Assembly: GCF_001305965.1 (NCBI RefSeq)
Contig: NZ_JXQC01000003.1
Coordinates: forward strand, 3,577,361-3,641,360
Source of the DNA: Erythrobacter sp. SG61-1L
GTDB lineage: Bacteria > Pseudomonadota > Alphaproteobacteria > Sphingomonadales > Sphingomonadaceae
Length of the DNA stretch: 64,000 nucleotides
Direction: 5' to 3'
Each line of letters begins with the position of its first letter. The first letter of the stretch is position 1. The notes beneath the pieces were generated by a model that saw only the letters and a list, made by a program, of their open reading frames with translations, ran no database searches and was not told the origin of the DNA. Both the position numbers and the translations under genes were made by a program. Below are positions 1 to 6,761 of the stretch, one piece after another.

Positions 1-299
1 TGGGCGCAGATGCGTGGTGGCCTGGCACCTGGATCGGGCTGGGCGTGCTGGTCTACGGGATCATCTACACGCTGGTACATGATGGCCTCGTTCATCAGCG
101 CTATTTTCGCTATGTTCCGCGCAGCGGCTATCTCAAGCGACTGGTGCAGGCCCACAACCTCCACCACGCGACCGTGGGCAAGGAAGGTGGGGTCAGCTTC
201 GGCTTCCTGGTGGCGCGCGATCCGGCACAGCTGAAGGCCGAACTGAAGCGCCAGCGCGAGGCGGGCGTCGCCGTGGTGCGCGACAGCGCGGGGGCTTAA
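1..299 (+). CDS. crtZ: Beta-carotene hydroxylase CrtZ, 5' truncated by window edge
   Basis: This is the C-terminal 98 residues of a CrtZ-type carotenoid 3-hydroxylase (fatty-acid hydroxylase/sterol desaturase superfamily). The fragment retains the second half of the di-iron histidine set (HDGLVH and HNLHH). The N-terminal HxxxxH and HxxHH motifs lie off the window and can be read only in the mirror copy at 47430-47948. A weak hairpin (330-354) follows the stop codon. Confidence 0.85.
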   Translation, partial: GADAWWPGTWIGLGVLVYGIIYTLVHDGLVHQRYFRYVPRSGYLKRLVQAHNLHHATVGKEGGVSFGFLVARDPAQLKAELKRQREAGVAVVRDSAGA

Positions 300-329
300 G
301 CGGCGTAGGCAAAGTCCAGCTTAAGCTTC

Positions 330-356
330 AACGGCCGCTTTTCAGTTGGCCGTTTC
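330..356 (+). terminator. Weak terminator-like hairpin after crtZ
   Basis: The arms AACGGCC and GGCCGTT enclose an 11-nt loop and are followed by only TTT. It sits 31 bases past the crtZ stop. The stem is plausible but the U-tract is poor. Confidence 0.35.
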
Positions 357-418
357 CGGGGCTTAGGCGCCAATAGCTGTCATTCTGGACACGGCAACAT
401 TGCAAACGTTTGCACGAT

Positions 419-509
419 CGTCATGCTGAACTTGTTTCAGCATCCATCCGTCCGCACGAACCGCCGTGCGATCCGGAGAAATGGATCCTGAAACAAGTTC
501 AGGATGACG
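419..509. repeat. REP-like inverted repeat pair
   Basis: Two near-identical arms face each other: CATGCTGAACTTGTTTCAG (422-440) and CTGAAACAAGTTCAGGATG (488-506), about 50 bases apart. This matches the recurrent extragenic palindromes (GTCATCCTGAAC...GTTTCAGGATCC type) that I recall from sphingomonad intergenic regions. A genome-wide copy count would confirm it. Confidence 0.65.
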
Positions 510-587
510 GGTTAAGATGGTCAGCCATTCATCCCAACCTTGCCGAAAGTCGCCTTTCCGGAAACGACAGCATTGCGGACCCTCCGC

Positions 588-950
588 TCACCGAAGATCG
601 ATGCGAGCGCATTCAAATTCGACGAGGCTGCCTGTCTCAATCCCTCCCGGCAACGGGACTGGCTCTTCAAGGCGTAGGCCGCCGATCTCAAGAAGCCCTC
701 GCTCCTTATCGACTACGAGTGCCACACCTCGATGCTGATACTGTGGGCCGATATGTTCAAGCTGAGGGACCGTTTGATAAGTGAGCATAAACACGGTCGA
801 ATCAAAAAGTTGCAGTGGCTCGGTAATCTCCGCTCCCACTTCAAAGGAACAGGGATAACAGAAGGCTTCGCAGTTGTGCCGTCCGTCACTGACGACAACC
901 GTTGCCGAATCTGAGCCCGGGTCGAACGGAGTGACTGTTACGACATGCAT
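588..950 (-). CDS. Hypothetical protein, 120 aa
   Basis: I do not recognise this gene. The product is a small soluble protein rich in beta-type residues, with no signal peptide or membrane segment. It has a cysteine cluster (CEAFCYPC, about residues 28-35) and an acidic C-terminus. Codon use is visibly less GC-rich than in the neighbours, and it sits alone between a REP-like repeat and sufE, so it may be a recent arrival. ATG at 950 is the only good start. An AT-rich stretch about 30-60 bases upstream could hold its promoter, but no consensus is clear. Confidence 0.55.
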   Translation of the reverse strand: MHVVTVTPFDPGSDSATVVVSDGRHNCEAFCYPCSFEVGAEITEPLQLFDSTVFMLTYQTVPQLEHIGPQYQHRGVALVVDKERGLLEIGGLRLEEPVPLPGGIETGSLVEFECARIDLR

Positions 951-1107
951 GCGCGAAGATTATCATCCGTGCTGGGCGTGTGATATTTTATTCCACCTGA
1001 TGTTCAATGACCGTTCTCCACAACATTCCTGTCATTTAGGTCGCAGGCAGTACTCTCAGATATCAGACGCTCATGCAGGTCCGCATTTGCTCACACCGCC
1101 CAGGTCG

Positions 1108-1518
1108 TTAGCCCGCCGCAGCGATTCGGGCGGCGTGTTCTTTCACCAGTGCGATCATGTTGGGCACGCCCTGCGTGCGGTTGGAACTGAGCTGTTTTTT
1201 CAGCTCGAACGGTTCCAGCGCGGCCGTGATGTCCATCGCCGCCACTTCCGATGCGGGCTTGTCCTGCACCGCGCTCAGCACCAGCGCAACAATGCCCTTG
1301 GTGATCGCGGCGTTGCTGTCTGCCAGGAAGTGCAATGCTTCGCCCGCCTGAGTGGGATAGACCCAGACCTTGGCTGAACAGCCGCGCACCAGCGTGGCAT
1401 CGGTTTTCAGTGCATCGGGCATGTCTTCCAGCTCGCGGCCGAGTTCGATCAACAGGCGATAGCGTTCGTCGCCCTCAAGGAATTCGTATTCTTCGCGGAT
1501 GTCGTCAAGGCTGCGCAT
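1108..1518 (-). CDS. sufE: SufE-family sulfur acceptor protein
   Basis: SufE accepts persulfide sulfur from the cysteine desulfurase SufS and passes it to the SufBCD scaffold for Fe-S cluster assembly in the cytoplasm. The 136-residue protein has the usual family length. The acceptor cysteine is Cys47 in VRGCSAKVW, followed by the conserved region that ends in the family's C-terminal helix. It lies 24 bases downstream of the last small gene of the psp operon on the same strand, with no terminator between, so read-through from psp is possible. No suf operon genes are in the window. Confidence 0.93.
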   Translation of the reverse strand: MRSLDDIREEYEFLEGDERYRLLIELGRELEDMPDALKTDATLVRGCSAKVWVYPTQAGEALHFLADSNAAITKGIVALVLSAVQDKPASEVAAMDITAALEPFELKKQLSSNRTQGVPNMIALVKEHAARIAAAG

Positions 1519-1542
1519 GGGCGCGGCTCTAGCAATCCTGTC

Positions 1543-1794
1543 CTAGAGGTCCACCCCCGATGCGATGGCTTCCAGCTTGCGGATGCGTTCCTTCAGGTCC
1601 GCCAGTTCGATGCGGGCGGCGCCTTCGCCAGCCCGGCCTTCGATCTCGACATGGGGGCGGCGGGCATCCAGTTCCCTGCCTTTCAGCGCAAGCCAGCCCT
1701 GCCAGCCGCGCAGCGCGGTGGTGGAAAGGATCGCCAGGCCGAGCAAGGCGATGCAGGCGATCAGCAAATCGTCGCTCAGGATCTGGCTCAGCAT
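1543..1794 (-). CDS. Small PspB-like membrane protein (83 aa), psp array member 5
   Basis: One N-terminal membrane segment (about residues 9-27) is followed by a short charged helix whose end, LKERIRKLEAIASG, resembles the RxRERIxxLExIL end of classical PspB. Its ATG overlaps the stop of the preceding gene (TGATG), which indicates translational coupling. It is the last of five small proteins after pspC in the operon. I infer a PspB-like membrane adaptor; no function is established. Confidence 0.75.
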   Translation of the reverse strand: MLSQILSDDLLIACIALLGLAILSTTALRGWQGWLALKGRELDARRPHVEIEGRAGEGAARIELADLKERIRKLEAIASGVDL

Positions 1795-2090
1795 CAGGCA
1801 TCTCCTTTCGGCGCAGCCTCAAGGCTGCGCAGGCTTTCGATCTCTGCGGCAATGGCTCGGGCATCGCGGCCCGATCCGGTGTGGCTGTCGGTGGCAATCC
1901 GTTCGAGCACCTTTACCCGCTCGCGCAGTTCCGCAACTTCACGTTCCAGCGCTTCGTTTTGCTGGCCGAGCCTGAACTGATTGCCTGACGAATCCTGCCC
2001 GATGCCGGCCTGGGCGCGGTAGCGCGAGGACATCGTCCCGGCGATTGCGCAGATCAGCACTATCAGGACAAGGACTGTACCGAATCCCAT
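1794..2090 (-). CDS. Small PspB-like membrane/coiled-coil protein (98 aa), psp array member 4
   Basis: I chose the ATG at 2090 because it follows a strong GGAGGAT ribosome site; an upstream ATG at 2141 would overlap the previous gene. Residues 4-20 form a membrane segment. Residues about 43-68 form a heptad-like helix containing VKVLERIATD, and the end reads AAEIESLRS. This is the motif of its neighbours with an insertion of about five residues in the middle. It is coupled by TGATG overlap to the next gene. Confidence 0.75.
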   Translation of the reverse strand: MGFGTVLVLIVLICAIAGTMSSRYRAQAGIGQDSSGNQFRLGQQNEALEREVAELRERVKVLERIATDSHTGSGRDARAIAAEIESLRSLEAAPKGDA

Positions 2091-2100
2091 CTTATCCTCC

Positions 2101-2451
2101 TCAATGGTCCTGCGGGTCGCGCAGGGGCCTGCTCTGCCCAAGGGCCTTGCTGTCGTTGTCGCGCAGGGCTTCGATCTCGCTGGCGAGATTGTAGCTGCGG
2201 TCGGTCACGATGCGTTCGAGCACTGCCAGCCGGTCTTCCGACGCTTCGAGCCGGTCGATCAGGCGGGCGTTTTCGGCGCGCAGCACTTCCACTTCCTCGC
2301 TCTCGTCCCGGCGGCCGCGGTTCCGGCCATGGTGGCCGAAGGGGCCGCGCTGGCCCGCATCGCCATGCCGGGCGCGGATCCAGCTTTTCACTACTCCGGC
2401 CAGCATCGCCATGGCGATGATCGCAAGCACGAATTCGGCACCGTATTGCAT
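2101..2451 (-). CDS. Small PspB-like membrane/coiled-coil protein (116 aa), psp array member 3
   Basis: An N-terminal membrane helix (about residues 6-24) is followed by a basic Gly/His/Arg-rich linker (RGPFGHHGRNRGRR). A coiled-coil segment then ends in LERIVTDRSYNLASEIEALR. The C-terminal motif is nearly the same as in the two genes before it, so these look like tandem paralogues. The basic linker is unique to this member and could contact phospholipid headgroups (inference). It belongs to the psp operon and is followed within about 10 bases by the next member. Confidence 0.75.
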   Translation of the reverse strand: MQYGAEFVLAIIAMAMLAGVVKSWIRARHGDAGQRGPFGHHGRNRGRRDESEEVEVLRAENARLIDRLEASEDRLAVLERIVTDRSYNLASEIEALRDNDSKALGQSRPLRDPQDH

Positions 2452-2477
2452 GTATCGAACTCCCCTTTTCGCGGCGT

Positions 2478-2846
2478 TCAGTTCACGGATTTTTCGCGGG
2501 TGGCGTCCGGCAACGGCGCCGGTTCAGGCTCGCGCAGGCTTTCGATCTGCCGGGCCAGGTCGAAGCCCTTGTCGGTCACGATCCGCTCCACCACGGCCAT
2601 GCGATCCTTCACGGAGGCCAGCTCGGCGCGCAGCGAGGCGTTTTCCTGGGTTAGCAGGCGCACGCGCTGCATCGCTTCGGAATTGAGTTCCGGCTTCAGC
2701 GACTGGCCCCACATGCCTTCCAGCGGATAGCCGTGCTGGATGCGCAGCTTGGTGGTGTGCATCCAGCCCCAAATGCCCGCCAGGCTGACCACGAAGGCGC
2801 CGCCGACGATCCAGCCGAGATAGGGCAGGAAATCTTGCGCGCTCAT
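2478..2846 (-). CDS. Small PspB-like membrane/coiled-coil protein (122 aa), psp array member 2
   Basis: A membrane segment (about residues 9-28) is followed by a loop containing an HGYPLEGMWG stretch. A coiled-coil then ends in VERIVTDKGFDLARQIESLR, followed by a short Pro-rich tail. The start codon overlaps the stop of the previous gene by one base (TGATG). It is paralogous to the other array members by its C-terminal motif. A role as an inner-membrane psp component is inferred from position and architecture. Confidence 0.75.
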   Translation of the reverse strand: MSAQDFLPYLGWIVGGAFVVSLAGIWGWMHTTKLRIQHGYPLEGMWGQSLKPELNSEAMQRVRLLTQENASLRAELASVKDRMAVVERIVTDKGFDLARQIESLREPEPAPLPDATREKSVN

Positions 2847-3148
2847 CAGATGCGCTCCTTTTCGCGGTTGCTTGCCGGCAGTTCCACCTTGTGCGTGTCG
2901 CGCAGGGCCTCGATCTGGCTGGCAATGTCATAGCCATTGTCGGTCACGATCCGCTCCAGCACGCGCACGCGCTCCTCCAGATCCCTGATCTGGCCGGCAT
3001 ATTGCGCGGCGCGTTCCGCCGAGGCGCCTGCCATGGAATTGGCCTGCATTTCCGCGATCTTCTGCTGGTGCTTCGTCCAGATCGCGATGATTGGAATGGA
3101 CATGCCCAGAATCGGAATCATCAGGGCCAGAGTGCCTGCGTCCAACAT
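2846..3148 (-). CDS. Small PspB-like membrane/coiled-coil protein (100 aa), psp array member 1
   Basis: The N-terminal hydrophobic segment (about residues 6-24) is followed by a helix with IRDLEERVRVLERIVTD and the end ASQIEALRD. PspB of enterobacteria has the same plan: one membrane helix, then a leucine-zipper-like helix ending near RERIxxLExIL. The gene follows pspC by 27 bases with a GGGGGG-type ribosome site. It is the first of the five extra PspB-like proteins. Confidence 0.78.
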   Translation of the reverse strand: MLDAGTLALMIPILGMSIPIIAIWTKHQQKIAEMQANSMAGASAERAAQYAGQIRDLEERVRVLERIVTDNGYDIASQIEALRDTHKVELPASNREKERI

Positions 3149-3175
3149 AATTCCCCCCTCTTGGTCCTTCGCGTC

Positions 3176-3553
3176 TCAGCGCAGGTTTTCGATTTCCGCG
3201 GAAAGGCGCGGATTGCTGGAGACGTAATAGCTTTCCACCTCGGCCAGACGCCGGTCGATGTCGCGGAAACGGGCGCGGATTTCGCGCGCGGTGCGCTTGG
3301 GCGACTGGCGCACACGCTGCCAGTATTTCTGCTCGTCCCGGTCCACATAAAGGTCTGCCGGCTTCTTCTGGACGAACATGGCCAATGCGAAATAGGCCAG
3401 CGGGATGAAGCCCACGCCCATCACCGTCAGTGCGACAGTAGCCAGCCTGATCCACAGGACGTTGACGCCGGTATAGTCTGCAATACCTGCGCAGACGCCG
3501 AAGACTTTGCCATTCTGCGTGTCGCGGTAAAGCATTGTGCGGGGGCTATTCAC
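3176..3553 (-). CDS. pspC: Phage shock protein C
   Basis: PspC is an inner-membrane sensor/effector that works with PspB to release or recruit PspA under envelope stress. The 125-residue protein begins with the canonical PspC domain (LYRDTQNGKVFGVCAGIADYTGV, about residues 8-30), followed by a long hydrophobic segment (about 37-62). The C-terminal cytoplasmic helix (about 75-125) is rich in Arg/Glu and ends SAEIENLR, echoing the IEALR end of the neighbouring PspB-like proteins. It overlaps pspB by four bases (ATGA type), which indicates coupling. Confidence 0.93.
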   Translation of the reverse strand: MNSPRTMLYRDTQNGKVFGVCAGIADYTGVNVLWIRLATVALTVMGVGFIPLAYFALAMFVQKKPADLYVDRDEQKYWQRVRQSPKRTAREIRARFRDIDRRLAEVESYYVSSNPRLSAEIENLR

Positions 3554-3855
3554 TTGCGGTCTCCCTTTTCAGCCAGCATGCGATCGAGTTCGCGCAGGCG
3601 CTGGTTGTCCACTTCCAGATCGTGGTGAATGCGTGCGGGTTTGAAGTCCGAATGGTCGGATGCGACGAGCCGCTCGACCGTGTCCATGCGCTCATCCAGG
3701 CGACGGGCGAGCTGGTAGAGTTCCTCCAGCAGGACTTCATCGTCGGTGGTGATCGTCGCCGCGGTCTTCCACTTGGTGATGTAGTGAAGGATGATCCAGG
3801 GAAGGCCGACGAACAGGCCCAGGATGGCAACCATCGGAATAAGTGCGTCATCCAT
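3550..3855 (-). CDS. pspB: Phage shock protein B
   Basis: The 101-residue protein has one N-terminal membrane helix (about residues 6-27) and a cytoplasmic coiled-coil (ARRLDERMDTVERLVASDH). This matches the PspB pattern of a short zipper ending in an acidic/His region. The C-terminal part (about 70-101) is longer than in E. coli PspB (74 aa). It starts 3 bases after pspA and overlaps pspC. It is expected to form an inner-membrane complex with PspC. Confidence 0.85.
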   Translation of the reverse strand: MDDALIPMVAILGLFVGLPWIILHYITKWKTAATITTDDEVLLEELYQLARRLDERMDTVERLVASDHSDFKPARIHHDLEVDNQRLRELDRMLAEKGDRK

Positions 3856-3858
3856 AGC

Positions 3859-4545
3859 TTAGCCCCCCTTGCTTTCGTCGCCCATGCCGAGCGCACGCTT
3901 CATTTCTTCCAGTTCCTCGTCGATCTTGTCCGATCCGGCGAGGGCGTTGATCTCGTCGGCCAGGCTCGGCTGGCCGCCTTCGGCAATCCGCAGCGCATCG
4001 GCGCGGCCTTCGGCATAATCCACCCGGCGCTCCAACTGGTCGAAGCGGGCCATTGCCTCGTCCACCCGTTCGGTGGCGAGCAGGGTGCGCAGCTTCACGC
4101 GGTTTTCCGCGCTTTCCAGCCGCGCTGCGATCTGGCTCTGGCGGCTGCGGGCTTCGCGCAGGCGGTTCTGCAGTTTCTGGATGTCATCCTCATAGGCGCG
4201 CAGGGCATCGTCCAGCACGGTGATTTCCGCCCTGAGCTGTTCGGCCATGTCGCCTGCCTTGCGCTTTTCGACCAGCGCTGCACGCGCCAGGTCTTCGCGG
4301 GCCTTGGACAGGGCAAGCTGGGCCTTTTCGCCCCAATCCGCCTGAAGCCGTTCCAGCTTCATCGTGTGACGGTGCATTTCCTTCTGGTCCGCAATTGTGC
4401 GCGCCGCACTGGCGCGAACTTCCACCAGCGTTTCCTCCATTTCCAGAATGATCATGCGGATCATCTTGGCCGGGTCTTCGGCCTGATCCAGCAGATCGCT
4501 GAAATTGGCGGCGATGATGTCGCGGGTACGAGAGAAAATGCCCAT
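3859..4545 (-). CDS. pspA: Phage shock protein A (PspA/IM30/Vipp1 family)
   Basis: PspA is a peripheral membrane protein that forms large oligomers on damaged inner membrane and, when free, inhibits the activator PspF. The 228-residue product is almost wholly coiled-coil. It starts MGIFSRTRDIIAANFSDLL, the amphipathic membrane-binding helix, followed by the family's AEDPAKMIRMIILEMEETL segment. I chose the ATG at 4545 because it is the family start and is preceded by GGTGGAG. The frame stays open upstream to a GTG at 4758 that overlaps the stop of a 51-aa ORF, so an extended form (71 extra residues) cannot be excluded. Confidence 0.95.
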   Translation of the reverse strand: MGIFSRTRDIIAANFSDLLDQAEDPAKMIRMIILEMEETLVEVRASAARTIADQKEMHRHTMKLERLQADWGEKAQLALSKAREDLARAALVEKRKAGDMAEQLRAEITVLDDALRAYEDDIQKLQNRLREARSRQSQIAARLESAENRVKLRTLLATERVDEAMARFDQLERRVDYAEGRADALRIAEGGQPSLADEINALAGSDKIDEELEEMKRALGMGDESKGG

Positions 4546-4754
4546 CCAGGGAACTCCACCAAAAGTTGCATTACGGGAAGTCGGGTCAGCTTTGTGCCGC
4601 AGCCGCTCTACCTCGGAAGCGAGGCGAACGCGACGCGGCTCTTCCCCGCTGAGGGCGGGAGCGCGGTTGCCGGAACGGCTGGGCTGTGTCCCGTCCATCC
4701 GGATTGCCCGGCGCTCTGCCCCGATCGGGCCGAGCGGAGTGTCGTCCGCCTTGC

Positions 4755-4910
4755 TCACGCCAGCTCCACGACCTGCGTGGCCAGCGCCAGCGGCACGGGT
4801 GCCGCCTGCAGCTGCTGGCTGAGCGCAAGTATGTTGAAGGCCAGCATGGCGGCCAGACTGATGATCGCGGCCTTGCCCAGCTTGCTGCTGAAAAATTGGC
4901 GGTCAAACAT
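4755..4910 (-). CDS. Small membrane peptide (51 aa), first gene of the psp operon
   Basis: The ORF has an excellent GGAGGGA ribosome site and starts MFDRQFFSSKLGKAA. It has one hydrophobic segment (about residues 14-31) and a short hydrophobic tail ending VVELA. It is the first ORF after the sigma-54 promoter. Its TGA sits inside a GTGA overlap with the GTG of the extended pspA frame, which suggests translational coupling. I do not recognise a named family. A similar tiny membrane ORF with the same GTGA overlap leads the second psp-like operon at 55435-55560. Confidence 0.7.
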   Translation of the reverse strand: MFDRQFFSSKLGKAAIISLAAMLAFNILALSQQLQAAPVPLALATQVVELA

Positions 4911-4945
4911 GGATCGGTTCCCTCCAGAAATCATGCCACGGAATT

Positions 4946-4962
4946 AGCAAGGGGCGTGCCAA
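4946..4962 (-). promoter_or_regulatory. Sigma-54 (-24/-12) promoter of the psp operon
   Basis: The site reads TTGGCACGCCCCTTGCT on the minus strand. It is an essentially perfect -24/-12 element with GG and GC ten bases apart. The predicted transcript start is about 25 bases before the 51-aa ORF. Known psp operons are sigma-54 and PspF dependent, and pspF is divergent here. Confidence 0.93.
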
Positions 4963-5013
4963 ATCGCGCGGAGGGCGGAAATCGGGCAAATTTGCGTTTG
5001 GGGTAGGAATTGG

Positions 5014-5043
5014 TGTTGGGAAATATTGCCACCTGTTGGGAAA
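5014..5043. promoter_or_regulatory. Candidate PspF upstream activating sites (two direct repeats)
   Basis: TGTTGGGAAA occurs at 5014-5023 and again at 5034-5043, exactly 20 bases apart (two helical turns). The sites lie about 52-81 bases upstream of the -24 element of the psp promoter. They overlap the first possible pspF start, which argues that pspF begins at 5063 and is autoregulated. A related site (GTTGGGAAAT) lies upstream of the second psp-like operon at 55714. Confidence 0.72.
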
Positions 5044-5062
5044 ATGCGCTATTTGCTGGCGC

Positions 5063-6082
5063 ATGGATCGGGGCAACCAGTTCATCGGGCAATCCGGGGC
5101 CTTTCTCGATGCGGTGGAGCGCGCCAGCCGCGCCGCGCCCATGCGCCGCCCGGTGCTCGTCATCGGCGAGCGCGGGACGGGTAAGGAACTGATCGCCGAA
5201 CGCCTCCATCGCCTGTCCAACCGCTGGGAAGAACCGCTGGTTACGATGAACTGCGCGGCGCTGCCTGAAACCCTGATCGAGGCCGAACTGTTCGGCCATG
5301 AGGCAGGAGCTTTCACTGGCGCTACCAGGGCGCGCGAGGGAAGGTTCGAGGAAGCCGACCGGGGCACGCTGTTTCTCGACGAACTGGCGACATTGTCCAT
5401 GGGCGCGCAGGAGCGCCTGCTGCGCGCGGTGGAATATGGCGAGGTGACCCGCATCGGTTCCTCCCGCCCGATCCGGGTGGATGTGCGCATCGTGGCGGCC
5501 ACGAACGAGGATCTGCCGCGCATGGCGAAGGAAGGCCGCTTCCGGTCCGACCTGCTCGACCGGCTGAGTTTCGAGGTCATCACCCTTCCGCCGCTGCGTG
5601 TGCGGGAAGGGGATATTGCTGTTCTGGCCGAGTATTTCGGCCGCCGTATGGCTGCTGAACTGGGGTGGGAAGCCTGGCCGGGCTATGCCCCGCATGTCCA
5701 GCGACAGCTCGACGATTATGTCTGGCCCGGCAATGTCCGCGAATTGCGCAATGTGGTGGAACGGGCCGTTTATCGCTGGGACGATTGGGACGAACCGATC
5801 GGCCACGTGCAGTTCGATCCGTTCGACAGCCCTTGGAAACCGGTGGGCGAACGGGTGCACAAGGGCACCGAGATTGTGCACAAGGCGCCCGAGGCTATGC
5901 TCAAGGCGCCCGAGCACGATCAGGTAACCGATCTGCGCGCGGCGGTGGACGCGCATGAGAAGGCGATCCTCGAACACGCACTGGGCCGCTACCGCTGGAA
6001 CCAGCGGCAGACGGCCAAGGCGCTCGGGCTAACCTACGATCAGCTTCGCCACTGCATCCGCAAGCACGGGCTTGTTCAATAG
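5063..6082 (+). CDS. pspF: PspF, sigma-54 enhancer-binding activator of the psp operon
   Basis: PspF is an AAA+ activator without an N-terminal sensory domain; it is held inactive by PspA. The 339-residue protein shows Walker A GERGTGKE (about residues 38-45) and the sigma-54 contact loop GAFTGA (about 85-90). It also has Walker B GTLFLDE, the arginine-finger region RSDLLDRLSFEV, and a C-terminal Fis-type helix-turn-helix (RQTAKALGLTYDQLRHCIRKHG). I chose ATG 5063 (MDRGNQFIGQS) over 5036 because it aligns with the E. coli start and leaves the UAS repeats outside the gene. A linker of about 45 residues before the HTH is longer than usual. Confidence 0.95.
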   Translation: MDRGNQFIGQSGAFLDAVERASRAAPMRRPVLVIGERGTGKELIAERLHRLSNRWEEPLVTMNCAALPETLIEAELFGHEAGAFTGATRAREGRFEEADRGTLFLDELATLSMGAQERLLRAVEYGEVTRIGSSRPIRVDVRIVAATNEDLPRMAKEGRFRSDLLDRLSFEVITLPPLRVREGDIAVLAEYFGRRMAAELGWEAWPGYAPHVQRQLDDYVWPGNVRELRNVVERAVYRWDDWDEPIGHVQFDPFDSPWKPVGERVHKGTEIVHKAPEAMLKAPEHDQVTDLRAAVDAHEKAILEHALGRYRWNQRQTAKALGLTYDQLRHCIRKHGLVQ

Positions 6083-6085
6083 GGA

Positions 6086-6490
6086 TCAGGCTGGCTGGGC
6101 TACCTTGCGGATGGTCAGCACGCGCTCGCTGCCATTGCGGGCGGGCCAGATGATCGACTGCCCTTCGGCCAGCCCGATCAGACCGGCGCCCACCGGGGTG
6201 AGGACGGAGAGCTTGCCCGCAGCAATATCCGCCTGGCCGGGATAGACGAGCTGGATCGTATGGCCGCCTTCATGGGTGCCGTCCGCGAATTCCACGGTTG
6301 AGTTCATTGTCACCACGCCTGCCGGAACCTTCCCGGCTGGGTGAAGGCTGGCGCGGTCGATCTCGCGCAGCAGCAGCTCGCTGGCTTCCGGGAAACGCTC
6401 GCTATTGCCGATGGCGAGATTGGCGAGGCTTTCGGCCTCATTGTCGATCATGTGAATGGGCGGCCTGCGCGAGGCCTTGGTATTTGTCAT
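6086..6490 (-). CDS. rnk: Rnk, nucleoside diphosphate kinase regulator
   Basis: Rnk is a GreA/GreB C-terminal-domain protein that binds RNA polymerase near the secondary channel but lacks the long cleavage coiled-coil. The 134 residues fit the family (E. coli 136). A short N-terminal helical region is followed by the FKBP-like GreA_GreB domain: VTMNSTVEFAD, QLVYPGQADIAAGKLSVLTPVGAGLIGLAEG. It is convergent with pspF, the stop codons being only 3 bases apart. Confidence 0.9.
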   Translation of the reverse strand: MTNTKASRRPPIHMIDNEAESLANLAIGNSERFPEASELLLREIDRASLHPAGKVPAGVVTMNSTVEFADGTHEGGHTIQLVYPGQADIAAGKLSVLTPVGAGLIGLAEGQSIIWPARNGSERVLTIRKVAQPA

Positions 6491-6761
6491 GGTGCTGGCA
6501 CCTCCGGACAGGAAACGATGCGGCCTGGTGCCGCGTTCGGTCTTGGAAGTTCGCCCCGGGCGCGGGGCGTGTGCGCACCGGACCCGGGGCTACATGCCCG
6601 CGAGGAGTTGACCACCCAGATGTCGGAAGAAGTGTCCGTGCATGGGCTAAGGCTGTCACCGGTGCGGCGGCAAGTCAATCGCTGCGGGACAAGGATGGTT
6701 CGGTTGGTGCTGGCGGCACACTGAATCTGGCAGCATAGTCCGCTGCAGGAAAGGGGGATCT

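Noticed and set aside
20-40. TGGCAC near the window start as a sigma-54 element
   Set aside because: There is no TTGC at the required distance, and it lies inside crtZ.
2524-2937. 137-aa frame overlapping two psp array genes on the same strand
   Set aside because: It is out of frame with two well-supported genes that have ribosome sites and paralogous products, and it is Arg/Pro-rich like other shadows.
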